Shown: positions 49,239 to 61,013, counted from the stretch's first letter. The stretch: 64,000 bases of DNA from Marinomonas spartinae (GCF_016461715.1 NZ_JAEMUI010000011.1:1-64000); one strand, 5' to 3'. Notes: generated by a model not told the origin, from the letters alone. Made by a program: numbers and translations.

Positions 49239-49736
49239 TTAATGCGCATCCAGCACAGAAACCGTCAAAGGATTAGGACCAGACAACTTAACTCTTTGGT
49301 CAGGATTAAGCGTCAGCTGCTCTCCCACGATATCCGCCTGAATCGGTAATTCATGCTGACCTAAATCGTATAAGATGGCCAAGGTAATACTAGCAGGACG
49401 GCCAAAATCAAAAATTTCATTCATCGCGGCACGAATCGTACGGCCAGACATGAGTACGTCGTCGACCAGAATCACATGACGATCTTCAAGAGCGGGAAGC
49501 AACGTTTGGTTCACTTTCGGATTTAGTCCTGCACGAGTGAAATCATCACGATAAAAAGTGATATCCAGCGTCGCTAATGGCTCATCCGTCATCACTGCAC
49601 TCATTAACTGCTCGGCGACCCAAACGCCACCAGTGTGAATACCGACCACTATGGGGCTTTCTATGTTCTTTTTCGCACAATAGGCCGTTAACTGCGTTTT
49701 CATGGACGCTAAAGAACGCTCTAAATCTAACTTCAT
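49239..49736 (-). CDS. pyrR: PyrR-type regulator / uracil phosphoribosyltransferase
   Basis: 165-residue PRTase-fold protein with PRPP motif VILVDDVLMSGRTIRAAMNEI and VGIHTGGVWVAEQL. In Bacillus PyrR binds pyr mRNA; in pseudomonads its role in pyrB control is different and less defined. Upstream of pyrB with the attenuator between them. Confidence 0.93.
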   Translation of the reverse strand: MKLDLERSLASMKTQLTAYCAKKNIESPIVVGIHTGGVWVAEQLMSAVMTDEPLATLDITFYRDDFTRAGLNPKVNQTLLPALEDRHVILVDDVLMSGRTIRAAMNEIFDFGRPASITLAILYDLGQHELPIQADIVGEQLTLNPDQRVKLSGPNPLTVSVLDAH

Positions 49737-49842
49737 CGCTGTCTAAACCTTTGTTTGCCTTACCATCAACTGGCTCGAATATATGTATGGTTTGAATGCA
49801 CTTATGGTTAAAATGCTCTTATGGTTCAAATGTCCTAAGCAA

Positions 49843-50301
49843 TTAGCTCGTTTCAGTGAACCAAGTTTCTACAATCATTTGCGCGGCTAACCCATCCACT
49901 GAGTTTTCTTTAAAATTGCGATTTCCACCACGGGCAATCACCTGCCCTTTGGCCTCAAAAGAGGATAACCGTTCGTCCATCATATGGTAAGGACGATTGA
50001 AACGTCCATGCAAACGTTTCGCAAATTTACGTGCCCGTTGACACATCTCATTTTCAGCACCATCCATATCCAACGGCAGCCCCACCACAAAAGCATCCGG
50101 TTGCCACTCTTCTACCAATTTTGCGATCTCATCCCAATTAGGGATGCCCTCTTTGGCTTTTAAAGGCGCGAGAGGACGTGCCGTACCCAACATTCGTTGA
50201 CCAAACGCCACACCCATTCGTGTCGTACCAAAATCAAAGCCCAATACTGATTGCTCAGTATTGGGCTTATCGTTAACATTTTCAGACGAGGTAACCGTCA
50301 C
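49843..50301 (-). CDS. ruvX: RuvX/YqgF-type putative RNase H fold nuclease
   Basis: 152 residues; LGFDFGTTRMGVAFG, FVVGLPLDMDGAENEM and DERLSSFEA motifs of YqgF (16S rRNA 5' processing, Holliday-junction resolvase-like). ATG overlaps the algH stop by one base (TAATG). Confidence 0.94.
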   Translation of the reverse strand: MTVTSSENVNDKPNTEQSVLGFDFGTTRMGVAFGQRMLGTARPLAPLKAKEGIPNWDEIAKLVEEWQPDAFVVGLPLDMDGAENEMCQRARKFAKRLHGRFNRPYHMMDERLSSFEAKGQVIARGGNRNFKENSVDGLAAQMIVETWFTETS

Positions 50302-50867
50302 TAAGCATGTCCTATATCCGGTGATAATCTTGTCATATCAATTCCCAGCACCTTAGTGGCGGCGGTGAATTGCATATCGCTTGGAGTATGGAATAATACG
50401 TCTAAATCCGCCTCGCACACCAGCCAATCGTTATTCGCAATTTCTTTTTCTAGCTGCCCCGCATCCCAACCAGCACAGCCAAGTGTAATACGATAAGCCT
50501 CTGGACCTTGGCCACGCGCAATGTCTTCTAGTGCTTCTAGGGAGGCGGATAAAGAGACCTCATCGTTCACTTTGAGTGTATTGCTCCAAGCTTTTTCAGA
50601 GGTATGGAGAATAAAGCCCTTTTCGGGTTCCACTGGCCCACCATGATAAATGGGGTCAGAGGCTAACGTCGGGGCGGTAATGGTCATTTTCAAATGCTCT
50701 GCAAGCTCGCTGAAATCAATATTAGAAGGGCGATTAATGACAAGACCTATGGCCCCTTCTGGTGTGTGCTCGCAAAGATAAACCACAGTGTGTTCAAAAT
50801 GTGGATCATCAAGATGTGGCATAGAAATGAGAAAATGATTTTTGAACGAATCGAAAAATGTATTCAT
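50301..50867 (-). CDS. algH: YqgE/AlgH family protein
   Basis: 188 residues beginning MNTFFDSFKNHFLISMPHL with DPHFEHTVVYLCEH and GAIGLVINRP, diagnostic of YqgE/AlgH. Function poorly defined. First gene of the algH-ruvX-pyrR-pyrB-pyrX cluster. Confidence 0.94.
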   Translation of the reverse strand: MNTFFDSFKNHFLISMPHLDDPHFEHTVVYLCEHTPEGAIGLVINRPSNIDFSELAEHLKMTITAPTLASDPIYHGGPVEPEKGFILHTSEKAWSNTLKVNDEVSLSASLEALEDIARGQGPEAYRITLGCAGWDAGQLEKEIANNDWLVCEADLDVLFHTPSDMQFTAATKVLGIDMTRLSPDIGHA

Positions 50868-51426
50868 ATTAACTTGCCCTCTTCTTTGTGAAGACGCAGG
50901 GATCTCGCGTCGGATGTGACCTCGTAAAACTCAAGGTGTGTAGAACTTTTTGTTGCCTTACGGTATTCGTATCGGTAAAAAATTGACGCCGATCAGGATA
51001 TTATAGGTTAAGTATTTGATTTACCCAGTCAAACTACACAATTAATACGTGTTTCACTTCAAAACAAAGGTTTCACACAGTAAACTACATATTGTGACAG
51101 GAACTCAACCCATTCCTAGTCATTGTTACACTTTCTTTTCTACACATGAAGTTTGCGACATAGTAAGAGAGCATTGAAATGTCTGTTAGATCCTTGCCAA
51201 CTCTGTTCACTACCTCTACAACGGCCTCCGTTGGGAGTAGGGCTGCTTGTCAGACGACAAGCTCGAACAGTTGCACTCATTACTTAGGCGAAGCCATTGA
51301 CTTGAAAATGTTTTTTCATAGCGGTTGGTCTTCTTAGGTCACTCTTGTTTGCTGCATGTTATAGGCCCGCGGTGATGCGGACTGACGATCAAAATATCAA
51401 AACAGAGACTTAATAGGACACACACA
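50868..51426. other. long divergent intergenic region with hairpins
   Basis: 559 bp between algH (minus) and the oxygenase (plus). Apart from the 52-codon ORF it carries at least three short hairpins, including CCGC/GCGG near 51369, within 250 bp of the oxygenase start. No known riboswitch class is matched by eye. Confidence 0.45.
51179..51337 (+). CDS. possible 52-residue small protein or leader ORF
   Basis: ATG preceded by AAGAGAGC; the peptide starts MSVRSLPTLFTTSTTASVGS and ends LKMFFHSGWSS, stopping 89 bp before the oxygenase ATG. It overlaps compact hairpins CAACGG/CCGTTG (51219-51233) and CTTGTC/GACAAG (51246-51261). Unrecognised; may be a structured leader rather than a gene. Confidence 0.3.
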   Translation: MSVRSLPTLFTTSTTASVGSRAACQTTSSNSCTHYLGEAIDLKMFFHSGWSS

Positions 51427-52275
51427 ATGCAACTAAAAGCCGTAGATTACACTAGCCCAACCGCTGCTGAAGACTTTGTCAGATCTCTTCGTGAAACAGG
51501 GTTTGGCGTACTGAAAAATCACCCCATCAAAAAAGAACTGGTCAGTGCTATTTATGAAGATTGGCTGGCCTTTTTCTCAAGCGAAAGTAAACATGATTAT
51601 CGCTATAACGTTGGCCCACAGGATGGTTACTTCTCTCCTAAAGTGGCAGAGACAGCCAAAGGTCATACTAAACGAGATATTAAAGAGTACTTCCATTACT
51701 ACCCTTGGGGTCAGTGTCCTGAAAAGCAAAAGCCATTATTAGCCCAATACTATGGCGAAGCCACCACCTTGGCGGAAGAGTTGTTAGCTTGGGTTGAAAA
51801 ATATTCCCCAGACGACGTAGCGAAGCATTACTCCCAACCCCTTTCCAGCATGGTTGAGGGCAGCCAACAAACGTTACTGCGTATTTTACATTACCCGCCA
51901 TTGAAAGGGGACGAAGAGCTTGGAGCGATCCGCGCAGGCGCTCACGAAGACATTAACTTATTGACCATTCTACCGTCCGCTAATGAGCCAGGTTTACAAG
52001 TCAAGGCCAAAGATGGCTCTTGGATGGATGTACCTTGTGATTTCGGCACATTGGTGGTGAATATCGGCGATATGTTACAAGAAGCGTCTGGTGGCTACTT
52101 CCCTTCCACATCACACCGTGTGATTAACCCTGAAGGTGCCGACAAAACGAAGTCGCGCATCTCCTTGCCACTGTTCTTACACCCAAAACCAGAAGTCGTG
52201 TTGTCCGATCGTCATACAGCAAAAAGCTATTTGCGCGAGCGTCTTATTGAACTGGGCGTTATCCCAGCAGAATAA
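51427..52275 (+). CDS. IPNS-like Fe(II)/2-oxoglutarate oxygenase
   Basis: 282 residues of the isopenicillin-N-synthase-like 2OG oxygenase family. The facial triad is HED (AHEDINLLTIL) with a distal His in STSHRVINP, and the 2OG-binding RxS in KSRISLPLF. N-terminal DIOX_N-type segment is present. Substrate unknown. Confidence 0.88.
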   Translation: MQLKAVDYTSPTAAEDFVRSLRETGFGVLKNHPIKKELVSAIYEDWLAFFSSESKHDYRYNVGPQDGYFSPKVAETAKGHTKRDIKEYFHYYPWGQCPEKQKPLLAQYYGEATTLAEELLAWVEKYSPDDVAKHYSQPLSSMVEGSQQTLLRILHYPPLKGDEELGAIRAGAHEDINLLTILPSANEPGLQVKAKDGSWMDVPCDFGTLVVNIGDMLQEASGGYFPSTSHRVINPEGADKTKSRISLPLFLHPKPEVVLSDRHTAKSYLRERLIELGVIPAE

Positions 52276-52305
52276 TATCTGCTTCTCGATACCACGAATC
52301 TACCC

Positions 52306-52333
52306 AAAAAAGCACCGAGTCTGGTGCTTTTTT
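52306..52333 (+). terminator. terminator after the oxygenase
   Basis: Eleven-bp stem AAAAAAGCACC/GGTGCTTTTTT, 6-nt loop; can serve both strands. Confidence 0.85.
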
Positions 52334-52378
52334 ATTGTGAGAGCTTCGCTCGCAGCGTCGCACCAAGGCCCTTAATTA

Positions 52379-53128
52379 TTAAAGCAAGGCTTTAAGGGAC
52401 AAGCTCACCCCCGACATCAGCAATAAAATCAGCGCAATGCGTTTAATAATGTGTGGTGAAATGGTAGGCGGATAGCGTTTTGCCAATAGCGACGTTATAA
52501 ATACACAGGGAAAGCCAACGATGCTCAACCAAATCATCGGTGCGGTAATCTGTCCGCTAACGCCCATAATGCCAATACGTAACAGAGAGGAGACAAAGAA
52601 GACACTCAACAAGGTGGCACGAATCACACTGATCGTCACAGGCTGGCGGTACATCAAATAAGAAATTGGTGGTCCCGAGGTGGCAAACAACCCACCAAGT
52701 ACACCGGAAATACCACCGAACACAAAGTATACCCAAGGGCGTGAAGGTTCAGCGCCGACTTTAGGTTTGATCAAACTCATCAAACACGCCACCACAATGG
52801 TTAGGCCCAGCAGAAGTTGCAACCAATGCAGCGCACCGTTACCTAGATAGCTCAGTAGATACACGCCAAGCGCAATGGCTGGAGTACAAGCAATAAAATA
52901 GACAATTAAGTTTTTCCCATTCACCTGTCGCCAGACACCGCCATAAAGCCCTGTCGCCGCATTCACCAAGCTTAATGAGCTCACCGAGAAAGCCACCACA
53001 TCGATTGGCGCAAGAGAGAATAATCCGGCAACACACATGACAATCAAGCCATAGGCAAAGCCAGTGAGACTTTGCACATAGCTGGCAACAATAAAAACAA
53101 TCAGCAATAGATAGGAAATGTCATGCAC
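52379..53128 (-). CDS. TSUP (TauE/SafE) family transporter
   Basis: 249-residue membrane protein with about eight hydrophobic segments and the TSUP signature GGISGVLGGLFATSGPP. The family exports or imports organosulfonates, sulfite or small carboxylates; substrate unknown here. Confidence 0.88.
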   Translation of the reverse strand: MHDISYLLLIVFIVASYVQSLTGFAYGLIVMCVAGLFSLAPIDVVAFSVSSLSLVNAATGLYGGVWRQVNGKNLIVYFIACTPAIALGVYLLSYLGNGALHWLQLLLGLTIVVACLMSLIKPKVGAEPSRPWVYFVFGGISGVLGGLFATSGPPISYLMYRQPVTISVIRATLLSVFFVSSLLRIGIMGVSGQITAPMIWLSIVGFPCVFITSLLAKRYPPTISPHIIKRIALILLLMSGVSLSLKALL

Positions 53129-53244
53129 AAGAATGCATCCTTATCAGCCACTCTCGGTTAGGAAAAAAGGGAATACCTTATATGGAGGAGCCTCTTAGAG
53201 AGCTTTGCGCAACATCATAAGCCAAACCGTTATTTAAATAGCCA

Positions 53245-54318
53245 TTAAAACTCGACTATCTCAACCCAGTTCGCACCTTGTCCACTTGGCACTTCGCTCA
53301 CCTTCACGGGCATGCCAGTTTGATCATTTAACTGATACACACCAAGGTGATCCGCCGCTTCACCAGACACCACCATATACTGGCCATCTTCGGTCAACGC
53401 AAAACCACGGGGTTGCTTCTCTACTTCAACATGCCCTTGGTATTGCACACGGCCTGTTTTCGGCTCCACCTGCAAACAACAAATAATACTGCAAGTTCGC
53501 TCGGACACATATAAAAATTGTCCATTGGAGGTAACATGAATATCGGCCGCCCAGACTGGCGGATGATCGCTTTGTACGCTTTTAGACGGCGGAACACCAT
53601 TCACCAAACCTAGCTTATCGGAAGGCACTGCTTGTACAGCGCTTTTATAAGACAGTAACCCTGTCGATTCATCGTATTGATAGGTAATCACCACACCAGA
53701 TAACTCACCTAAACAATACACATACTGACCGTTAGGGGAAAAGACAAAATGACGTGGTCCATCGCCTTTTTCTGAGGCAACCATAGCCACAACGTTTTTA
53801 GACAGTTTGCCTGTCACTTCGTCGAAGCGATACTGCCCAATATGATCATCCCCCAAGCTAGTGGCAAAAACAAAATCATTATCGGGGGACGGATGGATGG
53901 CGTGAGCATTGCGCCCCGTTGCTAGCACTTGTATGACATCACCAACATGACCCAACTTATTGACCGCACTCACACTGACTTTATGACCACCATACGAGGC
54001 CGCGAATAGAAAACGCCCGGTTAAATCTAGGTCGATATTCGCCATACTGTCTGGTAAAGGCGCAACGGCCTCTTCCGTTAACGCCCCCGACTCAGGATCA
54101 ATGCGATACGAGACAACGCGATAGGGCTCTGAGCGAATGGCTGCATATAAATACGTTTTATCAGGACTAACAGTCAACGGCATCACATTCGGCCCTGCTG
54201 GCGTCTCCCCCAATGGCACCATCGTCAACGAGGTTTTATCTAAAGAATAACGCGACACCGTACCGTCTTTTGCATTCGAAACATACACATAGGCTGCTTT
54301 ATTGATTGCATTGGTCAT
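53245..54318 (-). CDS. lactonase-fold beta-propeller protein
   Basis: 357 residues, seven-bladed propeller of the lactonase (PF10282) family: AYVYVSNAKDGTVSRYSLD, HAIHPSPDNDFVFATSLGDDHIGQY, GPRHFVFSPNGQYVYCLGEL, and AADIHVTSNGQFLYVSERT. Cytosolic. Members include 6-phosphogluconolactonase and muconolactone-type enzymes; the substrate here is not evident. Confidence 0.85.
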   Translation of the reverse strand: MTNAINKAAYVYVSNAKDGTVSRYSLDKTSLTMVPLGETPAGPNVMPLTVSPDKTYLYAAIRSEPYRVVSYRIDPESGALTEEAVAPLPDSMANIDLDLTGRFLFAASYGGHKVSVSAVNKLGHVGDVIQVLATGRNAHAIHPSPDNDFVFATSLGDDHIGQYRFDEVTGKLSKNVVAMVASEKGDGPRHFVFSPNGQYVYCLGELSGVVITYQYDESTGLLSYKSAVQAVPSDKLGLVNGVPPSKSVQSDHPPVWAADIHVTSNGQFLYVSERTCSIICCLQVEPKTGRVQYQGHVEVEKQPRGFALTEDGQYMVVSGEAADHLGVYQLNDQTGMPVKVSEVPSGQGANWVEIVEF

Positions 54319-54532
54319 TTCACAGATTCCTTTTTACTGGGCGAAGTACATCGACCAGTGACTACAAATGATCTTGTATAATGTCATACCTAAACGAATT
54401 AAATCACACTTATTGTGCAAATTAACAGCAATATTCCCACTTTGTTGTCTGCCATCCTTTTTATTACGCCCTCAAGCCCAATAAATCTATGCAATACACT
54501 TAAACATTTACTCTGTTAACAGCGAGCAGACC

Positions 54533-55192
54533 ATGAAAGACTCACTCAATATTCAATTTATCTCCGATATCATGTGCCCTTGGTGCGTAGTCGGTCTGGG
54601 GAATTTAAACAACGCCTTGGCGCAACTGGAGGACACCGTTGATGCCGAGATAACGTTCCAGCCCTTTGAGCTAAACCCTGATATGCCAGCCGAAGGACAA
54701 GCTTTTCAAGAACATATCACGGAGAAATATGGCATTACCAAAGAGCAATCAGATCAAAACCGTTTGCAAATAAAAGCACGAGGAGAAGAAGTCGACTTTG
54801 ATTTTAATTTTAATGATGAAAGTCGCATGAGAAACTCCTTTGACGCTCACCGCCTATTACATTGGGCGGAGCACGAAGGCAAACAAGCTGAGCTAAAAAT
54901 GGCCCTGTTTAAGGCGCACTTTACCAACAATCTGGATGTGAGTGATTATGATGTGCTTGCCAAACTTGCCGCTGCAGTCGGTCTAAATTCCGCTGCGGCA
55001 AAAGGCATTTTAGAGAACGATCAATACGCAGACGACGTTCGTCAAAAAGAAGCTTTTTGGCAACAACACGGCATTACCTCAGTGCCGACTATTATCATTA
55101 ATAATAAATACGCCATTACCGGTGGCCAACCCGCCGAGAACTTTAAACAGGCTATTGAAGACATTCTTGAAAAAGAAAAAACGCAGCAGTAA
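54533..55192 (+). CDS. FrnE-like DsbA-family oxidoreductase
   Basis: 219-residue cytosolic DsbA-fold protein (no signal peptide) with active site CPWC at 15-18 and C-terminal SVPTIIINNKYAITGGQP including the cis-Pro. FrnE proteins are linked to oxidative stress and polyketide loci; exact substrate unknown. Confidence 0.9.
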   Translation: MKDSLNIQFISDIMCPWCVVGLGNLNNALAQLEDTVDAEITFQPFELNPDMPAEGQAFQEHITEKYGITKEQSDQNRLQIKARGEEVDFDFNFNDESRMRNSFDAHRLLHWAEHEGKQAELKMALFKAHFTNNLDVSDYDVLAKLAAAVGLNSAAAKGILENDQYADDVRQKEAFWQQHGITSVPTIIINNKYAITGGQPAENFKQAIEDILEKEKTQQ

Positions 55193-55297
55193 TAAAGCCG
55201 CTTAATCGCCTTCACCCACCATGCTTCCTAATGATATCAACAGCAAGCGTGGTGGAATATGTCGGTAACGGCCATTGGTGGATGAAGCTTGATAAGG

Positions 55298-55792
55298 TTA
55301 GCCTGTTTTATCTGAAGAGCCCGTGTAATGCAGTTCGATTGACCCCTTTCTCTTGGCGATTAGCCACTCACCCTTTATTTTTTTAAGCTCATCGACAAAG
55401 CGACCAATAAAGATATCGCCATTCGCCTGTACCATACTTTCGATGTCGTCGACTTTTTTATTCGTAGTCTTTTTATCCGAAGACTTTTTATCAGCAGAGA
55501 AGAGCACCACTCGCGATGTCACAATAACCGAGTGGTCATTGATAATATTGGCTTCCATATTGGTCAGTGCATGGCAGGTTTCTTTCGCTGGGCGTGCGGT
55601 AAAAGAAGCGAGAATAGCATCGCGCCCTGCAATTTTTACGGTAGGGGCACTTGGCCGATATAATTCACCCTCTTCGGTATAACAGTTTGCTAACTCTTGC
55701 CAACGCCCTTGATCGAGCAAATTAATCGAGCGAGTAACCAGCTTCTGGCATTGCCATTCAATTAATAAGTTGTCCATTGATTGATTATTCAT
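55298..55792 (-). CDS. SnoaL/NTF2-like protein
   Basis: 164 residues with the cone-shaped NTF2-like pattern: LDQGRWQELANCYTEEGELYRPSAP, GRDAILASF, and an insertion rich in Lys/Asp (about 105-120). It lies 7 bp after the hydrolase in the LigAB operon, so a role in aromatic metabolism (for example a small dioxygenase-like subunit or isomerase) is possible but unproven. Confidence 0.72.
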   Translation of the reverse strand: MNNQSMDNLLIEWQCQKLVTRSINLLDQGRWQELANCYTEEGELYRPSAPTVKIAGRDAILASFTARPAKETCHALTNMEANIINDHSVIVTSRVVLFSADKKSSDKKTTNKKVDDIESMVQANGDIFIGRFVDELKKIKGEWLIAKRKGSIELHYTGSSDKTG

Positions 55793-55799
55793 AATGGTT

Positions 55800-57792
<1,993 letters not shown>

Positions 57793-57977
57793 TCACATCC
57801 TGCCTTCTCTCAATGAGAGACATTAACTTGTTCTACCCAAAGTAAACAGAAAACACAGAAGTGTCATATGCATAATTAAAAATACAGCTTAAAATTTGGT
57901 TATATCATGATAACTTTGTAACCACAGGACATGACAAGGCGCTTTTTCGACAAGGTATTTTTTGACAGGACCATAAG

Positions 57978-59252
57978 ATGGACATTGCCCATACACACTT
58001 TCCTCTGACGCTCAAACAGTGTCGTGTCATTTCAGAAATCATGAAAAAGGGCACAGAAAAAGACGCCAGTGTGGCGTTAAACCTTAGCCAACCCAGTGTG
58101 TCTCGTGCGCTCTCCCAGGCAGAACAAGCCTTGCAGGTAACGGTCTTTACGCGAGGCTGGAGTGGCGTGGAACCGACGTCCGCTGGGGAAGTCGTGATCT
58201 CAACCTGTAATAACATGTTACAAGCGATTGCAGAGACAGAACGCCAATTACAAAACCATGTAAGCAGTCCGCTTAAGTTAACGCACTATGTGGAGTGGCG
58301 GCATTTGATGATCATTGAAGCGGTCGTAAAAGCAGGCAGCGCCTCTGTGGCGGCGCAAACACTTGGCATCACACAACCCGCCGTCAGTAAGACCCTAAAG
58401 GAAGTCGAAAACATGGTACAGCAGCCAGTTTTCTCAAGAGCCCGCCGTGGTTTGATAACACAACCCGCCGCCAAGCAACTTGCTTCGCTCTATCTGAGAA
58501 TATCACCGGTCGCTCAGTCTCTTCTTCATCGACTGCAATCGCTGCCCCATGCATTAACGGGGAGATTGTCCGTCGGCATGCTGTCCTTTTCCTGCCAAGA
58601 TATTGTGCCCATTGCCTTTGCCTCAATCTTGAAACAACACGCAGGGATACGCCTACAAGCCATGCAAGGCCCCTATCACATGTTGGCCAATGCTTTACGA
58701 CAAGGCGAAATAGATTGCTTTCTAGGGCTCATGAGAAAAGGTCCGATTCATCCAGAGCTCGTTGAACTGCCATTATTAAACGCCCAATACGCCTTAATCG
58801 CTCGTTCCGACCATCCTATACACAAGGAGGCTAAAACACTCAATGACCTAACCAATGAACGCTGGATTGTGGCACGCCACGGTACCCCTATTCGGGACTA
58901 TTTCGACAGTTTGTTCCGCAATATCAATAACATGCCCCCCATTCAGGCATTAGAAATGCTGACCTTTGCCTCTTCAGAAGAACTCGTCATTCACAGTGAC
59001 GCCATTGCCCTACTGTTTTATGACGACTGGAACATAAAACAGCTTAATCCCCGTCTCAAACAACTCGCCATAGCGCTCCCCAAACCTGAGTGCACCATTG
59101 GCATAACATTACACCGCGAACGGCAATCCGACATTATCAAAGCTTTTATTGAAGAGCTGAAATTAACAATTCTAAATAAACTGAGACCTTTGCACGATGT
59201 CACGAGCGACGCCAAGACGCGGCAAAAACACAAGAAAAAGCGGAGTTTATAG
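57978..59252 (+). CDS. LysR-type regulator with two HTH domains
   Basis: 424 residues. Two successive LysR-like winged helix-turn-helix units: residues about 9-70 (ASVALNLSQPSVSRALSQAE, FTRGWSGVEPTSAGE) and 105-165 (SVAAQTLGITQPAVSKTLKEVE, FSRARRGLITQPA). A periplasmic-binding-fold effector domain follows (about 195-400). Ordinary LysR proteins are near 300 residues with one HTH. Residues from about 402 are encoded by a repeat copy. Divergent from ligAB, so likely its activator with an aromatic co-inducer. Confidence 0.88.
   Translation: MDIAHTHFPLTLKQCRVISEIMKKGTEKDASVALNLSQPSVSRALSQAEQALQVTVFTRGWSGVEPTSAGEVVISTCNNMLQAIAETERQLQNHVSSPLKLTHYVEWRHLMIIEAVVKAGSASVAAQTLGITQPAVSKTLKEVENMVQQPVFSRARRGLITQPAAKQLASLYLRISPVAQSLLHRLQSLPHALTGRLSVGMLSFSCQDIVPIAFASILKQHAGIRLQAMQGPYHMLANALRQGEIDCFLGLMRKGPIHPELVELPLLNAQYALIARSDHPIHKEAKTLNDLTNERWIVARHGTPIRDYFDSLFRNINNMPPIQALEMLTFASSEELVIHSDAIALLFYDDWNIKQLNPRLKQLAIALPKPECTIGITLHRERQSDIIKAFIEELKLTILNKLRPLHDVTSDAKTRQKHKKKRSL
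59183..59216 (+). repeat. 34-bp direct repeat, left copy
   Basis: GAGACCTTTGCA-led 34-mer with 32/34 identity to 62351-62384, same orientation. It encodes the C-terminal tail of the LysR regulator. The GAGACCTTTGCA end resembles insertion-sequence terminal repeats; that identity is a guess. Confidence 0.8.
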
Positions 59253-59456
59253 CGATAAATGAGCATTTTGAGTCTGTTTTTAACAAAGTATTGGCAAGCG
59301 CAGTAGTCGTGCAAAAGTCTCAAACTAAAACACAATGCTTAGCTATTCACATAACCTAAGGCTTCTACAAGAATAGCCACACCCTGTTTTATTATTTAAA
59401 GCCGTTGCCGCATTCTATTAAAAACAGATCCAGGTAAACCGCCAAAATAGATAACA

Positions 59457-60050
59457 TCACCCATTGCTCAGTTTTAATTTTTGTCTGATTCGGCTCAACG
59501 CTATTGGCGTAATGCCTATATAAGAGGCGATATACTGCAAAGGTACTTGCTCTTTCAGCTCAGGGTAGTCGGCACAAAAGTCCAGATAGCGACGCTCAGC
59601 GGAGTGCTTCACAAACGCACTTTCGCGCTCTTCTTTGGCAATAAAAATCTGCTCTAAAAACGCCATATAAGACGCTAGAAAGCCTTTATCTTGTGACATT
59701 TGCTGGAAAAACTCTGCCCACGGATAAGAAATCACCATGGTATCGCTGAGCGCTTGAATACCAAAAAGTACTGGCATACCTGTCACCATGGCGCGTGTCG
59801 AACCGATGACTCTCGGCCCTTTTACAAAGGTTTGAGTGAACTCTTTGCCAGCGTCAGATACCCCAACATAACGCACCAAACCAGAGTGCAAAAAATACAA
59901 CCGATTCGCTAGCTCACCTTGATGAAAAAGATAGTCCCCCTTGCGCACCGGATGCAGCATCATGGATAGAGACAAATACTGCCAATCAATATCATGACCC
60001 AAACCAAGAAAGTAAGCTCGAAAACTTGCTTCTAGTACCGCTTGATCCAT
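59457..60050 (-). CDS. Crp/Fnr-family transcription regulator
   Basis: 197 residues: cyclic-nucleotide-binding fold (about 15-115, KGDYLFHQGELANRLYFLHSGLVRYV) and C-terminal HTH (PLQYIASYIGITPIALSRIRQKL). No Fnr-type N-terminal cysteines. The ATG at 60050 has GGAGAAC upstream; a longer frame would overlap the EamA gene by 44 bp. Confidence 0.87.
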   Translation of the reverse strand: MDQAVLEASFRAYFLGLGHDIDWQYLSLSMMLHPVRKGDYLFHQGELANRLYFLHSGLVRYVGVSDAGKEFTQTFVKGPRVIGSTRAMVTGMPVLFGIQALSDTMVISYPWAEFFQQMSQDKGFLASYMAFLEQIFIAKEERESAFVKHSAERRYLDFCADYPELKEQVPLQYIASYIGITPIALSRIRQKLKLSNG

Positions 60051-60078
60051 AACTGTTCTCCAAACATGATGACTCGGC

Positions 60079-61011
60079 TTACACCTGTTTTGCTGCGATA
60101 ACGCCAACGCCTCTCTTATCACGAATCAATATCAAGGCCAGCAAAACAATGGATACACCCGTTACAAAGCCAAAATCGAATAAATCTGACCATCTTGCTT
60201 GAGAAAACGCGGTATAAACCGCCACCCAAATCGGCACCGTATAAGAGAACGCCAACAATCGACTTGCGCCAACCGTTGTCACCAAGCGCTGCTGTAGCAC
60301 AAAGGTCAGTAAGGTAGTAAAAATAGTAAGGTACAAAATAGTGGACCAAAAACCAAACGATAGCCACTGCACTTGCTCAATATTTCCCCATATCAAGGCA
60401 ATGGGCAATAACCACACAGTGCCAAATAACATAATCATAAAGGCCCCAGGCAATGCTCCCAAGGTGTGTCCCCATTTTTGTACCGAAACCACATGGAAGG
60501 CCAATAACAAACACGCGCCAAGGAAAAGGCTGTCGCCTTTATTCCAACCAAACGTCCCCGATGAATGAGTGGCAAGCAGCACAATCATCGCCCCCATTGA
60601 CCCTAAGACAAAGCCTAATACTCGCCACCAAGAGGGCAGTTCTCTTAACCAGACAAAAGCAATCAATACACCCATTAATGGAATCAGGGTATAAAGCACG
60701 GAGGTATGCAAAGGCGTGGTAAATTCCAACGAGGTAAACAACCCAACAAAGAAGCCAACCAGCGCACCACTGATCATCAGGTAATGGAGTAAACGTCTTT
60801 TTGACTGAAACAAAGCATGGAACTGATCAAGAATATTGAGTCCTGACCGATGCCAACTGACCATCAAAGCTGGCAGCATCATCAGTAAAGATAAGAGAAA
60901 GCGAACAGCAGAGGTCGCTAACGGACTGGCATACTGCACCATATGACCAGACACAATAAACGACGATGCCATCAGCCATGCCCACAGCAAAAGCAGTAAC
61001 AAGGCATTCAT
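60079..61011 (-). CDS. EamA/DMT-family transporter
   Basis: 310-residue permease with ten membrane segments in two EamA halves (TPLHTSVLYTLIPLMGVLIAF; SRLLAFSYTVPIWVAVY). Exports small metabolites; substrate unknown. Starts 2 bp after the N-acetyltransferase stop, so the two are likely coupled, perhaps acetylating and exporting amines. Confidence 0.88.
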   Translation of the reverse strand: MNALLLLLLWAWLMASSFIVSGHMVQYASPLATSAVRFLLSLLMMLPALMVSWHRSGLNILDQFHALFQSKRRLLHYLMISGALVGFFVGLFTSLEFTTPLHTSVLYTLIPLMGVLIAFVWLRELPSWWRVLGFVLGSMGAMIVLLATHSSGTFGWNKGDSLFLGACLLLAFHVVSVQKWGHTLGALPGAFMIMLFGTVWLLPIALIWGNIEQVQWLSFGFWSTILYLTIFTTLLTFVLQQRLVTTVGASRLLAFSYTVPIWVAVYTAFSQARWSDLFDFGFVTGVSIVLLALILIRDKRGVGVIAAKQV

Positions 61012-61013
61012 CC

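Noticed and set aside
51210-51265. Possible guanidine-II (mini-ykkC) riboswitch
   Set aside because: Two adjacent hairpins are present, but the loops are not the required ACGR closing small stems.
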